A stretch of DNA of 7,264 bases, taken from NCBI GenBank assembly GCA_021814085.1, contig JAKAJA010000086.1, forward strand, positions 1 through 7,264, given 5' to 3'. The notes below the pieces were generated by a model. That model searched no databases. It was not told where the DNA came from and saw only the letters and a list, made by a program, of their open reading frames with translations. Positions 1 through 5,635 of the stretch are shown here, in pieces (positions within the stretch are counted from its first letter, which is position 1; every line of letters begins with the position of its first letter). The position numbers and the translations under genes were made by a program. The stretch comes from Acidobacteriota bacterium. GTDB taxonomy: Bacteria > Acidobacteriota > UBA4820 > DSQY01.

Positions 1-233
1 GCCACGGAATCACCGGCCTGGAGGCGTTCGAGCACGGGGCCGAGCCGCCGCTCCTCGTTGCCGGTGAAGTAGGACTGCATGGGCTTCTGGATGTCGTAGC
101 GCGAGGTGAGGGTGCGGGTCACCCGGGTGTCCTCGCACAGGATGAGGTCCACCGACCGCAAGGTTTCCAGGGCGCGCAGGGTGATGTCCTTCAAATGGCC
201 GATCGGCGTTGCCACCATGTAGAGTGTGCCCAT
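1..233 (-). CDS. rsmI: 16S rRNA (cytidine-2'-O)-methyltransferase RsmI, 5' part only
   Basis: The first 77 codons of rsmI are present; the rest lies beyond base 1. RsmI is a SAM-dependent tetrapyrrole-methylase-fold enzyme that 2'-O-methylates C1402 of 16S rRNA in the ribosomal decoding centre. The visible protein begins MGTLYMVATPIGHLKDIT and matches the family N-terminus: the ATPIG...DIT glycine loop (residues 8-18), then RALETL, then DLILCEDTRVT (29-39) with the acidic CEDTR motif, then SYFTGNE (54-60). The ATG at 233 is chosen because the family begins within a few residues of this point and a purine-rich Shine-Dalgarno run, AGAGGGGG, lies just upstream at 236-243. The gene has its own extended -10 promoter and is separated from the upstream gene by a terminator, so it is probably transcribed independently. 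Family assignment is firm; only the N-terminal third can be examined. Confidence 0.93.
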   Translation of the reverse strand, partial: MGTLYMVATPIGHLKDITLRALETLRSVDLILCEDTRVTRTLTSRYDIQKPMQSYFTGNEERRLGPVLERLQAGDSV

Positions 234-253
234 GACCCCCTCTGGGTTGGCGG

Positions 254-262
254 ATTATAGCA
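254..262 (-). promoter_or_regulatory. Extended -10 promoter for rsmI
   Basis: On the minus strand the sequence reads TGCTATAAT, a perfect TATAAT hexamer (259 down to 254) preceded by the TGn extension. No good -35 hexamer is found 16-18 bases upstream, where the DNA is the T-rich tail of the preceding terminator. That is acceptable for an extended -10 promoter. The predicted start of transcription is near 247, giving a leader of only about 13 bases that holds the Shine-Dalgarno run before the rsmI ATG at 233. Confidence 0.6.
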
Positions 263-271
263 CAGGACCGA

Positions 272-307
272 ATTAATAGAAGAAAAGGGCCGGCTCGCGC
301 CGGCCCT
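272..307 (-). terminator. Intrinsic terminator of the secreted-protein gene
   Basis: A perfect 9-bp GC-rich stem (arms 299-307 and 286-294, AGGGCCGGC/GCCGGCCCT) closes a 4-base loop at 295-298. On the minus strand it is followed at once by a T-rich tail, TTTTCTTCTATTAATT (286 to 271). It sits 23 bases past the stop codon of the upstream gene. It is clearly placed to end that transcript before the rsmI promoter. Confidence 0.88.
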
Positions 308-329
308 CTCTGCGCCAGATGCACACCCG

Positions 330-923
330 CTACTTCTGCCAGTCCACGGGGAAGGGGACCTCGATGTGTGTCTTGCTCTTGGGATCATCGTACGTGAGGG
401 TGTAGTTGCCCGCCGCCTTCCCCGCGGGGTTGGGGAAGTAGAGGAGGGTGTTGCAGTAGGTGAGGTTGGGAAGCTCCACGTGGTCGTAGAGAATGCCCGG
501 CACGCCCCCGGGGTTGGGGAAGAAGCACACCTTCGAGATGTACTGCTGGGCGAGGAATACGGAGCTCGCGTAGTCCGGGAGGCGACGGATCATGGTGTAG
601 TCACCGCCAATCAGGCTCGAGCTATAGGCCTTCTGGAGCTCTTCCGCGCTGGGAAGGGCGAGCTTGGCTCCCGTGGGGTCGGTGAGGACGAAAGACCCGC
701 GGTCGGCGTGGATGGTCTTCCTGGAGCTGTTGCCCAGGAACACCACGATGGGGAAGTATTTCTCCCCTCCACGGTATCTCGCCACGTCCACGTCCAGAAC
801 CATCGTGACGTCATCGCTCTGGCCCTTCCAACCGTAGGTGGACAGCTTCTTGAGCTCCGTGCCTGCGGCGACGGCGGCGAGGGCCATGAGAAGAACCAGA
901 CCTGCACACAACATGCGCTTCAT
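330..923 (-). CDS. Putative secreted protein of unknown family
   Basis: A 197-residue protein that I do not recognise. It begins MKRMLCAGLVLLMALAAVAAG: a short basic start, a hydrophobic core (residues 5-18) and a small-residue signal peptidase I site (AVA/AA around 17-21). There is no lipobox cysteine after it, so export to the periplasm or outside is inferred rather than lipidation. The mature part looks beta-rich. It contains an FPNP motif twice (135-138 and 163-166), and its only two cysteines, C133 and C157, could form a disulfide. The ATG at 923 is chosen over upstream in-frame starts because a strong GAGGAGG ribosome site lies 5 bases before it and the signal peptide starts exactly there. 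A strong terminator follows the gene. Transcription may come from the promoter near 1223-1251, which would give a leader of about 290 bases. No function can be assigned. Confidence 0.75.
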   Translation of the reverse strand: MKRMLCAGLVLLMALAAVAAGTELKKLSTYGWKGQSDDVTMVLDVDVARYRGGEKYFPIVVFLGNSSRKTIHADRGSFVLTDPTGAKLALPSAEELQKAYSSSLIGGDYTMIRRLPDYASSVFLAQQYISKVCFFPNPGGVPGILYDHVELPNLTYCNTLLYFPNPAGKAAGNYTLTYDDPKSKTHIEVPFPVDWQK

Positions 924-928
924 AACGG

Positions 929-935
929 CCTCCTC
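929..935 (-). promoter_or_regulatory. Ribosome binding site of the secreted-protein gene
   Basis: On the minus strand GAGGAGG lies 5 bases before the ATG at 923. This near-perfect Shine-Dalgarno site fixes the start to the signal-peptide methionine rather than the open frame that continues upstream to 1007. Confidence 0.75.
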
Positions 936-975
936 TGCGGAGCGCAACACTCGATGCCCCGCGCTTGCAGCGATT

Positions 976-1218
976 AAAAAGCAAAACTCCTGCCAAGCGG
1001 ACGGCAACCGGCAAACCGCCTAGGCACCCGCCCTGCGATGCCCAGGGTCCCTTCCTGTTGTCCGCAGGACACGACGTCCGACCGCTCATGTCCGATCGGC
1101 ATAACACAATCGCCCTGCTTCCATCCGGCGCGGGTCTCCCCTGCGCCACATCCCCCCTCCGGCTATGCACGAGCATCTGGTCATTCTTGGCACACGTGCC
1201 GCGCGGACCATATTTCAT
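976..1218 (-). ncRNA. Candidate structured RNA or long structured 5' leader (class unknown)
   Basis: This is the unexplained part of the gap upstream of the secreted-protein gene, read on the minus strand downstream of a good promoter. A 7-base segment TGCCAAG (1192 to 1186) is exactly complementary to CTTGGCA (997 to 991). It would close a domain of about 200 nt, with the U-rich tract TTTTGCTTTTT (986 to 976) three bases past the stem, like a terminator. Inside are several local hairpins: 1127-1147 (5-bp plus 3-bp stem with one bulge and a GAGA tetraloop of GNRA type), 1078-1099 (6-bp stem including one G-U), 1059-1071 (5-bp stem, 3-base loop) and 1031-1047 (5-bp stem, 7-base loop). I compared it by eye with SRP, 6S, RNase P, cobalamin and GEMM motifs and found no match. 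GC-rich DNA forms hairpins easily, so this is a hypothesis. Confidence 0.3.
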
Positions 1219-1222
1219 CTAA

Positions 1223-1251
1223 ATTATAGGTGCTCCCCTTGCCCAAAACAA
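1223..1251 (-). promoter_or_regulatory. Sigma70-type promoter, minus strand
   Basis: The minus strand carries TTGTTT (1251 to 1246), a 17-base spacer and a perfect TATAAT (1228 to 1223), so transcription would begin near 1216-1218. The site lies in a local AT-rich dip of otherwise GC-rich DNA. It points toward the candidate structured RNA and the secreted-protein gene, whose start codon is about 290 bases away. The hexamers and spacing are seen directly; activity is inferred. Confidence 0.6.
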
Positions 1252-1473
1252 GGACGGCCTCGCGTGAATCTGCGGTAGCTTATTGGTCAGGCGTGATTAG
1301 ATCTCCAGGGCGGAGCGACGTGACAAAGGGAGGGTCGCCCCGGACCGCGCTCATGACACTGGGCCATCGACAATTTGTGGCCGACAGCACCGCCGATTAA
1401 GGCTGGCCACTTGAACCAAGACAGAAACTGAAGCAAATGGACGCAGGGATATGATAAGCTTATCTCGGAATCG
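1252..1473. other. Intergenic DNA upstream of the MerR gene
   Basis: About 220 bases with no supported gene. Only small inverted repeats stand out: CTCC/GGAG at 1303-1315 and CTTG/CAAG at 1410-1420. I could not find a convincing plus-strand promoter with either 17-base or MerR-type 19-20-base spacing. A TTGAAC at 1411 is too far from the TATGAT at 1450 to form a standard pair. The MerR promoter must lie here but is not identified. Confidence 0.4.
1453..1464. promoter_or_regulatory. 12-bp palindrome before the MerR gene, possible operator
   Basis: GATAAGCTTATC is a perfect 12-bp palindrome that overlaps a TATGAT (-10-like) sequence at 1450-1455. It ends 21 bases before the MerR start codon. 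MerR-family dimers bind dyad-symmetric sites in their own promoters, so autoregulation is conceivable. The palindrome is short and does not extend outward, so it could be chance. Confidence 0.22.
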
Positions 1474-1482
1474 AAGGTGAGG
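1474..1482 (+). promoter_or_regulatory. Ribosome binding site of the MerR gene
   Basis: AAGGTGAGG ends three bases before the ATG at 1486. The in-frame GTG at 1477 falls inside this site, so the ATG is the more likely start. Confidence 0.6.
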
Positions 1483-1485
1483 AAC

Positions 1486-1899
1486 ATGGCTGAAAACGGG
1501 CAAGAAAAAGAAGAACAGACCTTCTCTATCGGGCACGTTTCCAAGGAGACGGCCTTGCCGGTGAGCACGGTCAGGTACTACGAGAAGGAGTTCGGGAGTT
1601 ACCTCCAACTCGCCAAGACGCCCGGGGGACACCGGAGGTTCAACCAGCAGGACGTTGAAAAGCTAAAGCGGATCCACCTCCTGGTCCACGGCCAAGGACT
1701 GTCCCTGAAAGACGCCAAAGCCAAGCTCGTTTCGGACCGCGACCCCGTCCTCATGCGGCGGGATCTGGACCTCCTGCTGGAAGTTTTCGAGAGCCTCATC
1801 CACGAGCACGCCAAGATGCGCAAGGCCATCGGCGACCTGGCCACACGCCTGGTCATACTGGAAGATCAAGGAAAGAAGAAGAAGTTCAAGCTTTTTTAG
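1486..1899 (+). CDS. MerR-family transcriptional regulator, minimal form without sensor domain
   Basis: A 137-residue DNA-binding regulator. After a charged 11-residue leader, residues 13-70 form a MerR winged helix-turn-helix: FSIGHVSKETALPVSTVRYYEKEFG (recognition helix around 25-33), the wing motif KTPGGHRRFNQQDVEKL (44-60), then the helix leading into LSLKDAKAKL (72-81). The remaining residues form a single helix-rich stretch (about 86-127) with heptad-like leucines, probably the antiparallel dimerisation coiled coil. The protein ends in a basic tail, KKKKFKLF. It has no cysteine and no room for an effector-binding domain, so it is unlikely to be a metal or thiol sensor of the MerR, CueR or SoxR type. 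It is the only plus-strand gene here and converges on the MglA-like gene, overlapping its 3' end by 14 bases. Its targets are unknown. The family call is firm. Confidence 0.9.
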   Translation: MAENGQEKEEQTFSIGHVSKETALPVSTVRYYEKEFGSYLQLAKTPGGHRRFNQQDVEKLKRIHLLVHGQGLSLKDAKAKLVSDRDPVLMRRDLDLLLEVFESLIHEHAKMRKAIGDLATRLVILEDQGKKKKFKLF

Positions 1900-3034
1900 G
1901 GACGAGCTTCAGCCGCAGAATCCACGCGTCTCCCACCCGCTGCAACTGGCTGGCTTCCACGAGGGCCCCACCGGGCAAGGCATGGCGCTTCTGGCCGCTC
2001 ATGAGCTGGATGCCCAAGTGGATGCCCTCCAGGTCCTTCAATAGATCGGGGGGCACCTCGAGGAGAATCTCCGGCTCCGCCAGTCGGGCCTGCGCGGCCT
2101 GTTTGATGTCGTCCAGGGCCGGCGTCAGGTCCTTGACCTTGGGCTGAACGGGCGCGATGAGCGGTCCCAGGAGGCTCTCCCGAATGCGGTCCAGCTCCGA
2201 AGCCACCCGTCGGGCCGTGACGGACACCGTCTTGACCTTGGGCGCGGTCGTGGCCAGCTCCTTGTCGCTGCCTTTGGTCTGGCGAGTATCGAACTCCACG
2301 TCCAGGGGAGGCGTAGACGGCGCGGCGGCGGGAGCCTGGACGGTGGCAGCCGGAGTGGGTGCCGCCGGTGAGGGTGCGGAAGGAGGAGTCGCGGGGATTC
2401 CGGCGGGAGCCTGGGGCGCCCGGGGGAGCCCCGCAGGCTCGGGCCTCGAGAGCTTGTGCTTGAGGCTGCCCAAGGTGAAACGGCTGATGGCCTTGAGGGT
2501 GTCGAAGACCCCCATCCCGTTCACGGCGCTCGATTCCACCATGGGCCAGCCGTGCCAGTTCAAATCCTTTTCCAGTTCCTCCTTGGTGAGGAGGTTGGGC
2601 AGATCCCTCTTGTTGAACTGAAGCACGAGGGGGATGTTCTGGACGGTAAGTCCCATGTCCGTGAGGTTTTTTTCCAGGTCCTTCAGGCTCTCGATGTTCG
2701 CTTCCCGCATGGGGCGCTGGGAGTCGGCCACGAAGACGACCCCGTCCACCCCCTTGAGGACCATGCGGCGCGTCTCGCCGTAGAACACCTGGCCAGGGAC
2801 CGTATAGAGCTGGAATCGGGTCTTGAACCCGGCGATGACGCCCACCTCGAGGGGGAGCAGGTCGAAGAAGAGAGTCCTGTCGGATTCCGTCTCGAGGGAT
2901 ACCATCTCGCCCCGGGACTTGGCCGAGGTCTTGTTGTAGATGTACTGCAGATTCGTGGTCTTGCCGCAGAGACCGGGACCGTAGTAGACGATCTTGGCCG
3001 CCATCTGCATGGTTGCGTAGTTAAAAAAAGCCAT
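1886..3034 (-). CDS. mglA: MglA-like Ras-superfamily GTPase with C-terminal extension
   Basis: A 382-residue protein whose first ~195 residues closely follow Myxococcus MglA, the small GTPase that sets cell polarity and drives gliding and type IV pilus motility. Visible motifs are the P-loop GPGLCGKT (19-26), SDRT (51-54) with the arginine at the MglA intrinsic arginine-finger position, TVPGQ (78-82) with the catalytic glutamine, NKRD (141-144) and SSA (168-170). All are intact, so GTP binding and hydrolysis are expected. M. xanthus MglA ends at about 195 residues. Here a Pro/Ala-rich linker follows (about 198-245), then a predicted helical stretch (about 268-322) and a short beta-like terminal part (about 323-382). 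I do not recognise this extension. No mglB-like Roadblock gene is visible. The gene starts 15 bases after the DUF2520 gene with GGAGCGGGG upstream, so it is probably last in the operon. Confidence 0.92.
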   Translation of the reverse strand: MAFFNYATMQMAAKIVYYGPGLCGKTTNLQYIYNKTSAKSRGEMVSLETESDRTLFFDLLPLEVGVIAGFKTRFQLYTVPGQVFYGETRRMVLKGVDGVVFVADSQRPMREANIESLKDLEKNLTDMGLTVQNIPLVLQFNKRDLPNLLTKEELEKDLNWHGWPMVESSAVNGMGVFDTLKAISRFTLGSLKHKLSRPEPAGLPRAPQAPAGIPATPPSAPSPAAPTPAATVQAPAAAPSTPPLDVEFDTRQTKGSDKELATTAPKVKTVSVTARRVASELDRIRESLLGPLIAPVQPKVKDLTPALDDIKQAAQARLAEPEILLEVPPDLLKDLEGIHLGIQLMSGQKRHALPGGALVEASQLQRVGDAWILRLKLVPKKA

Positions 3035-3049
3035 GGTCCCCGCTCCGAA

Positions 3050-3931
3050 TTACTTACTCTGCCATTCCGCCAGGAGCTTTGCAAGGGTATCATTGGCCTC
3101 GTCGCGCTCGGGATGACGTTTTCGGGCGAGCTCCAGCATCCCAAGTGCCGCCACGCGGTAGCGCTCCAGGATCTTGGGCGAGCGCTTGAGCGCCTGCAAG
3201 TGGTTTCTGATCGTCTTGGCGTCGCCCCGTTCCACGGGCCCCGTGATCGTGGCCACGGCGCCCCCGGCGTAGAAGCTCTCCACCGTCCCCTGCACGAGGG
3301 CGTAGAAGGCTTCGTGCGCCGCCGCCGGGTCCACTCCCGCTTTCACGAGCATGTCCTGGCTGTCCGCGAGGAGGGCCAGGACGTGGTTGGATGCCACGAC
3401 GGCCGCGGCGTGGTAGAGGGTTTTCCCCCTCGGCGAGAGGGTGAAGAATTTCCCCGAGAGGGATTGGGCCATGGCCCGCATGGCTTCCACGGCGGCGGGC
3501 CTCCCCTCCAGGGCGAAGGTCGCCCCCTTCAGTCTCCTGGCCCCGGTGATGGGATCGGGGAGGGTCATGATGGGGTGGAACGAGCCCACGCTGGCGCCCC
3601 GGAGGCGGCAGATCTCCAGGGCGCGCGCGGGGAGGGCCCCGCTCAGGTGGAGGATGACCCGCCCCTCCAGGTGCGTGTCCTCCGCGGCGATGCGCCGGTC
3701 CACGTCCCCAAAGGCCGCCTCGGGCACCCCCAGGACGAGGATCACCCCCGCGGGGATCTGCGCCACGGACGAGAGGGCCCGGCACGCCAGCCATTGGGCT
3801 CCCAATTCCGAAGATTCGGGGCTCCGCGACATACATCCGTCCACGGCCCATCCCGCGCTCCTGAGGGCGAGGGCGAGGGAGAGCCCCGCCTTCCCGCAAC
3901 CCACGAGGGCGATGTGTTTATCCATAGACAC
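3050..3931 (-). CDS. Rossmann-fold and DUF2520 domain protein, putative NAD(P)-binding oxidoreductase
   Basis: A 293-residue protein with an N-terminal dinucleotide-binding fold: IALVGCGKAGLSLALAL (7-23) carries the GxGxxG-type loop after the first strand, and VILVLGVPEAAF follows at 63-74. It continues with HLSGAL (95-100) and GSFHPIMTLPDP (116-127), the characteristic motif joining the Rossmann part to DUF2520. The C-terminal helical domain has KTLYHAAAVVASNHVLAL (170-187) and GPVERGD (231-237), both typical of this family and reminiscent of ketopantoate-reductase-like dehydrogenases. The substrate is unknown. The start is taken as GTG at 3931 because GGAGG at 3938-3942 is 6 bases away; an ATG at 3925 would be 12 bases away. 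With that start, the gene overlaps the pseudouridine synthase gene by 14 bases, which suggests translational coupling. The family call is strong; the function is not known. Confidence 0.88.
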   Translation of the reverse strand: MSMDKHIALVGCGKAGLSLALALRSAGWAVDGCMSRSPESSELGAQWLACRALSSVAQIPAGVILVLGVPEAAFGDVDRRIAAEDTHLEGRVILHLSGALPARALEICRLRGASVGSFHPIMTLPDPITGARRLKGATFALEGRPAAVEAMRAMAQSLSGKFFTLSPRGKTLYHAAAVVASNHVLALLADSQDMLVKAGVDPAAAHEAFYALVQGTVESFYAGGAVATITGPVERGDAKTIRNHLQALKRSPKILERYRVAALGMLELARKRHPERDEANDTLAKLLAEWQSK

Positions 3932-4862
3932 GGAAGGCCTCCATCATTTCCAAAAATTCGTCCGGCATGGGCGATTCAACCATTACGGGACCCGCCGCGG
4001 GACTGTTGAAGCTCAGCCGGTGGGCGTGGAGGAAGAAACGGCCCGCGGAGCGGACCTTCTCGCGCAGGATCTTGGAGGGCAGCCCGTTTTCGGGATGGCC
4101 CCCGTAGAGAACGTCCCCGAGCACGGGATGCTTCAGGTGGGCCAGGTGGATCCGTACCTGGTGGGTCCTGCCCGTGAAGGGTTCCGCCTCCAGGAGGCTG
4201 ATGTGCTTGAGCCTTTCGCGGGTGCGGAACCGGGTGAGGGCGGGACGGCCCCCCTCCCGCACGGCCATCTTCTTCCTGTTGACGGGGTGACGCCCGATGG
4301 GGGCGTCCACCTCCACGGGCTCCGAGGCCAGCGAACCCCACGCGAGGGCGAGGTAGGTCTTGTGGAGGGTGCGGGCGCTGAACTGTTCGGAGAGGGCCGC
4401 GTGGGCCCGGTCGGTCTTGGCCACGAGGAGGATTCCCGAGGTCTCCTTGTCGAGACGGTGGAGGATGCCGGGACGGTCCGGGGCAGACCCGGAGGAGAAG
4501 GTCCTTCCGGTTGCTACCAGGGCGTTCACGAGGGTGTCGTCCCAGTGGCCCTTGGCGGGATGGGTGACCAGGCCCGAGGGCTTGTCCACGGCGATGCAGG
4601 CGTCGTCTTCGTAGAGAATCGTGAGGGCCCGGTCGAGGGGCACGAGACCCGAGGGGCGAGGCTCCGGTACCTCGATGACCGCCACCTGGCCTCGGCGGCC
4701 CTCCGTGGAGGCCTTGGCCGGCGAGCCGTCCAGGGTTACCTTGCCTTCCTCCATGAGCCTTTGGATCCGCGAGCGGCTGAGCCCCTCCTCCTTCAGCAGC
4801 CCCGTGAGGAGGACGTCCAGCCTGCGCCCGTCCTCCTCGATGCGCACCGTAATGCGGGGCAT
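3918..4862 (-). CDS. rluD: RluA/RluD-family 23S rRNA pseudouridine synthase
   Basis: A 314-residue enzyme that isomerises uridine to pseudouridine in RNA. It has an N-terminal S4 RNA-binding domain (about 12-65; RRLDVLLTGLL, then SRSRIQRLMEEGKVTLDG). The catalytic domain follows, with VDKPSGLVTHP (92-102) and the signature GILHRLDKETSGILLVAKT (132-150), in which D138 is the catalytic aspartate. Downstream are RTLHKTYLAL (164-173), GRTHQVRIHL (231-240) and HPVLGDVLYGG (245-255), all family hallmarks. Length and S4 domain fit RluD (E. coli U1911, U1915 and U1917 in helix 69), but RluC-like specificity cannot be excluded. The ATG at 4862 is used because the S4 domain begins right after it; an open frame continues upstream but overlaps lgt and has no family similarity. 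It starts 2 bases after the lgt stop with only a weak ribosome site, so coupled translation is likely. Confidence 0.9.
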   Translation of the reverse strand: MPRITVRIEEDGRRLDVLLTGLLKEEGLSRSRIQRLMEEGKVTLDGSPAKASTEGRRGQVAVIEVPEPRPSGLVPLDRALTILYEDDACIAVDKPSGLVTHPAKGHWDDTLVNALVATGRTFSSGSAPDRPGILHRLDKETSGILLVAKTDRAHAALSEQFSARTLHKTYLALAWGSLASEPVEVDAPIGRHPVNRKKMAVREGGRPALTRFRTRERLKHISLLEAEPFTGRTHQVRIHLAHLKHPVLGDVLYGGHPENGLPSKILREKVRSAGRFFLHAHRLSFNSPAAGPVMVESPMPDEFLEMMEAFRVYG

Positions 4863-4864
4863 GG

Positions 4865-5635
4865 TCAGCGGGTGGAGGCGGCCTTCCGCCGCTGGAGGTA
4901 GAGGGCCACCGCCACCACCAGTGCGATGACCGCCACGATCTGGGAGAGGGAGACCGTACCGCCCAGGTAAAGACCCCGAACCGCATCCCCGCGGAGGAAC
5001 TCCAGGAGGCCCCGGGCCACGGCGTAGGTCATGACGTACACGAGAAGGACCTGGCCGGAGAACTTGCGGCGCGAAAAGAGCCACATGAGGAGCCCGAAGA
5101 TGGCCAGGTCAGCCAAGCTCTCGTAGATAGGCCAGGGGTGGATATGGGTGCCGTCGGCGCAGAGGGGGACGGCGGGGAAGACCATGCCCCAGGGAAGGGC
5201 CGTGGGCTTACCGTAGCAGCATCCCGCGAAAAAGCATCCCCATCGTCCCATGGCCTGCCCGAGGGCGAGGCAGATGACGGTCACGTCCGCCGCATCGTAG
5301 AAGGGGATCTTGTGTTTTCTCAGGTAATAGACGGCCACCGCCACGCCCGCCACGAAGCCGCCGTAGAAGGCCCCGAAGGACCGCAGGTTCTCGATGAGAA
5401 AGCGGAGGGGGTGGTCGGCGAAGGCCTGGAAATCGCCGATGACCAGGGCAACCTTGGCCCCCACGAAGGAGCCCAGGAGGCTGAAGACGAAGAGGTCCGT
5501 GAGCCGGTCGGGCTCGATGCCTGCCTTGGGAGCCAGGGTGCGCCCGAGGGTGATCGTCGCCAGCGCGGCGAGGGCCAGGATGACCCCGTAGGTCCCGATG
5601 GGAAAGCTTCCGAGATTAAACAGGACGGGGTGCAT
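4865..5635 (-). CDS. lgt: Phosphatidylglycerol--prolipoprotein diacylglyceryl transferase
   Basis: A 256-residue integral membrane enzyme that moves diacylglycerol from phosphatidylglycerol to the lipobox cysteine of prolipoproteins, the first step of lipoprotein maturation. The start MHPVLFNLG...GTYGVILALA is typical. About seven hydrophobic segments are visible (near 16-32, 47-67, 89-105, 117-132, 175-188, 196-210 and 231-248). Conserved pieces are AFYGG (89-93), GQAMGRWGCFFAGCCYGKPT (126-145) with arginine R131 in the Lgt signature, HPWPIYESL (166-174) and LEFLR (211-215). The position matching E. coli H103 (FHGG) is a tyrosine here. The ATG at 5635 is preferred because GGAAGG (5641-5646) sits 5 bases upstream; an in-frame GTG at 5641 overlaps that site. 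The gene overlaps lspA by 20 bases, so the two maturation enzymes are translated together. Confidence 0.95.
   Translation of the reverse strand: MHPVLFNLGSFPIGTYGVILALAALATITLGRTLAPKAGIEPDRLTDLFVFSLLGSFVGAKVALVIGDFQAFADHPLRFLIENLRSFGAFYGGFVAGVAVAVYYLRKHKIPFYDAADVTVICLALGQAMGRWGCFFAGCCYGKPTALPWGMVFPAVPLCADGTHIHPWPIYESLADLAIFGLLMWLFSRRKFSGQVLLVYVMTYAVARGLLEFLRGDAVRGLYLGGTVSLSQIVAVIALVVAVALYLQRRKAASTR

Noticed and set aside
366..977. Plus-strand open frame opposite the secreted-protein gene
   Set aside because: The minus-strand gene has a signal peptide, a strong ribosome site and a terminator. The plus frame has none of these and has shadow-like composition.
1112..1129. Minus-strand GCCGGATGGAAGCAGGGC, resembling the SRP RNA tip (GGAAGCAG)
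   Set aside because: The matching 5' strand of SRP helix 8 (GGUCAGG-like) is missing just before it, and the loop is not a proper GGAA tetraloop on a stable stem.
1188..1202. Possible sigma54 promoter, GG-N10-GC spacing in TTGGCACACGTGCCGC
   Set aside because: The -12 half lacks TTGC; the GG-N10-GC match arises from a GGCAC/GTGCC inverted repeat.
811..1218. Minus-strand open frame starting at an ATG right at the predicted transcription start near 1218
   Set aside because: It runs into the secreted-protein gene in another frame, is Arg/Gly-rich, has no ribosome site and shows no recognisable domain.
1891..1897. T-run at the end of the MerR gene as a terminator
   Set aside because: The T residues are codons of the MerR tail and stop. 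The only upstream inverted repeat is 3-4 bp, too weak for an intrinsic terminator.
2456..4901. Long plus-strand open frames (2456-4009 and 3441-4901) opposite the GTPase, DUF2520 and pseudouridine synthase genes
   Set aside because: Their translations are low-complexity Gly/Arg/His/Pro-rich and show no domains. The minus-strand frames carry clear protein families. Such antisense frames are expected in GC-rich DNA.
4863..5084. N-terminal extension of the pseudouridine synthase frame up to 5084
   Set aside because: The extra 74 residues are Gly/Pro/Arg-rich shadow sequence overlapping lgt; the S4 domain begins right after the ATG at 4862.
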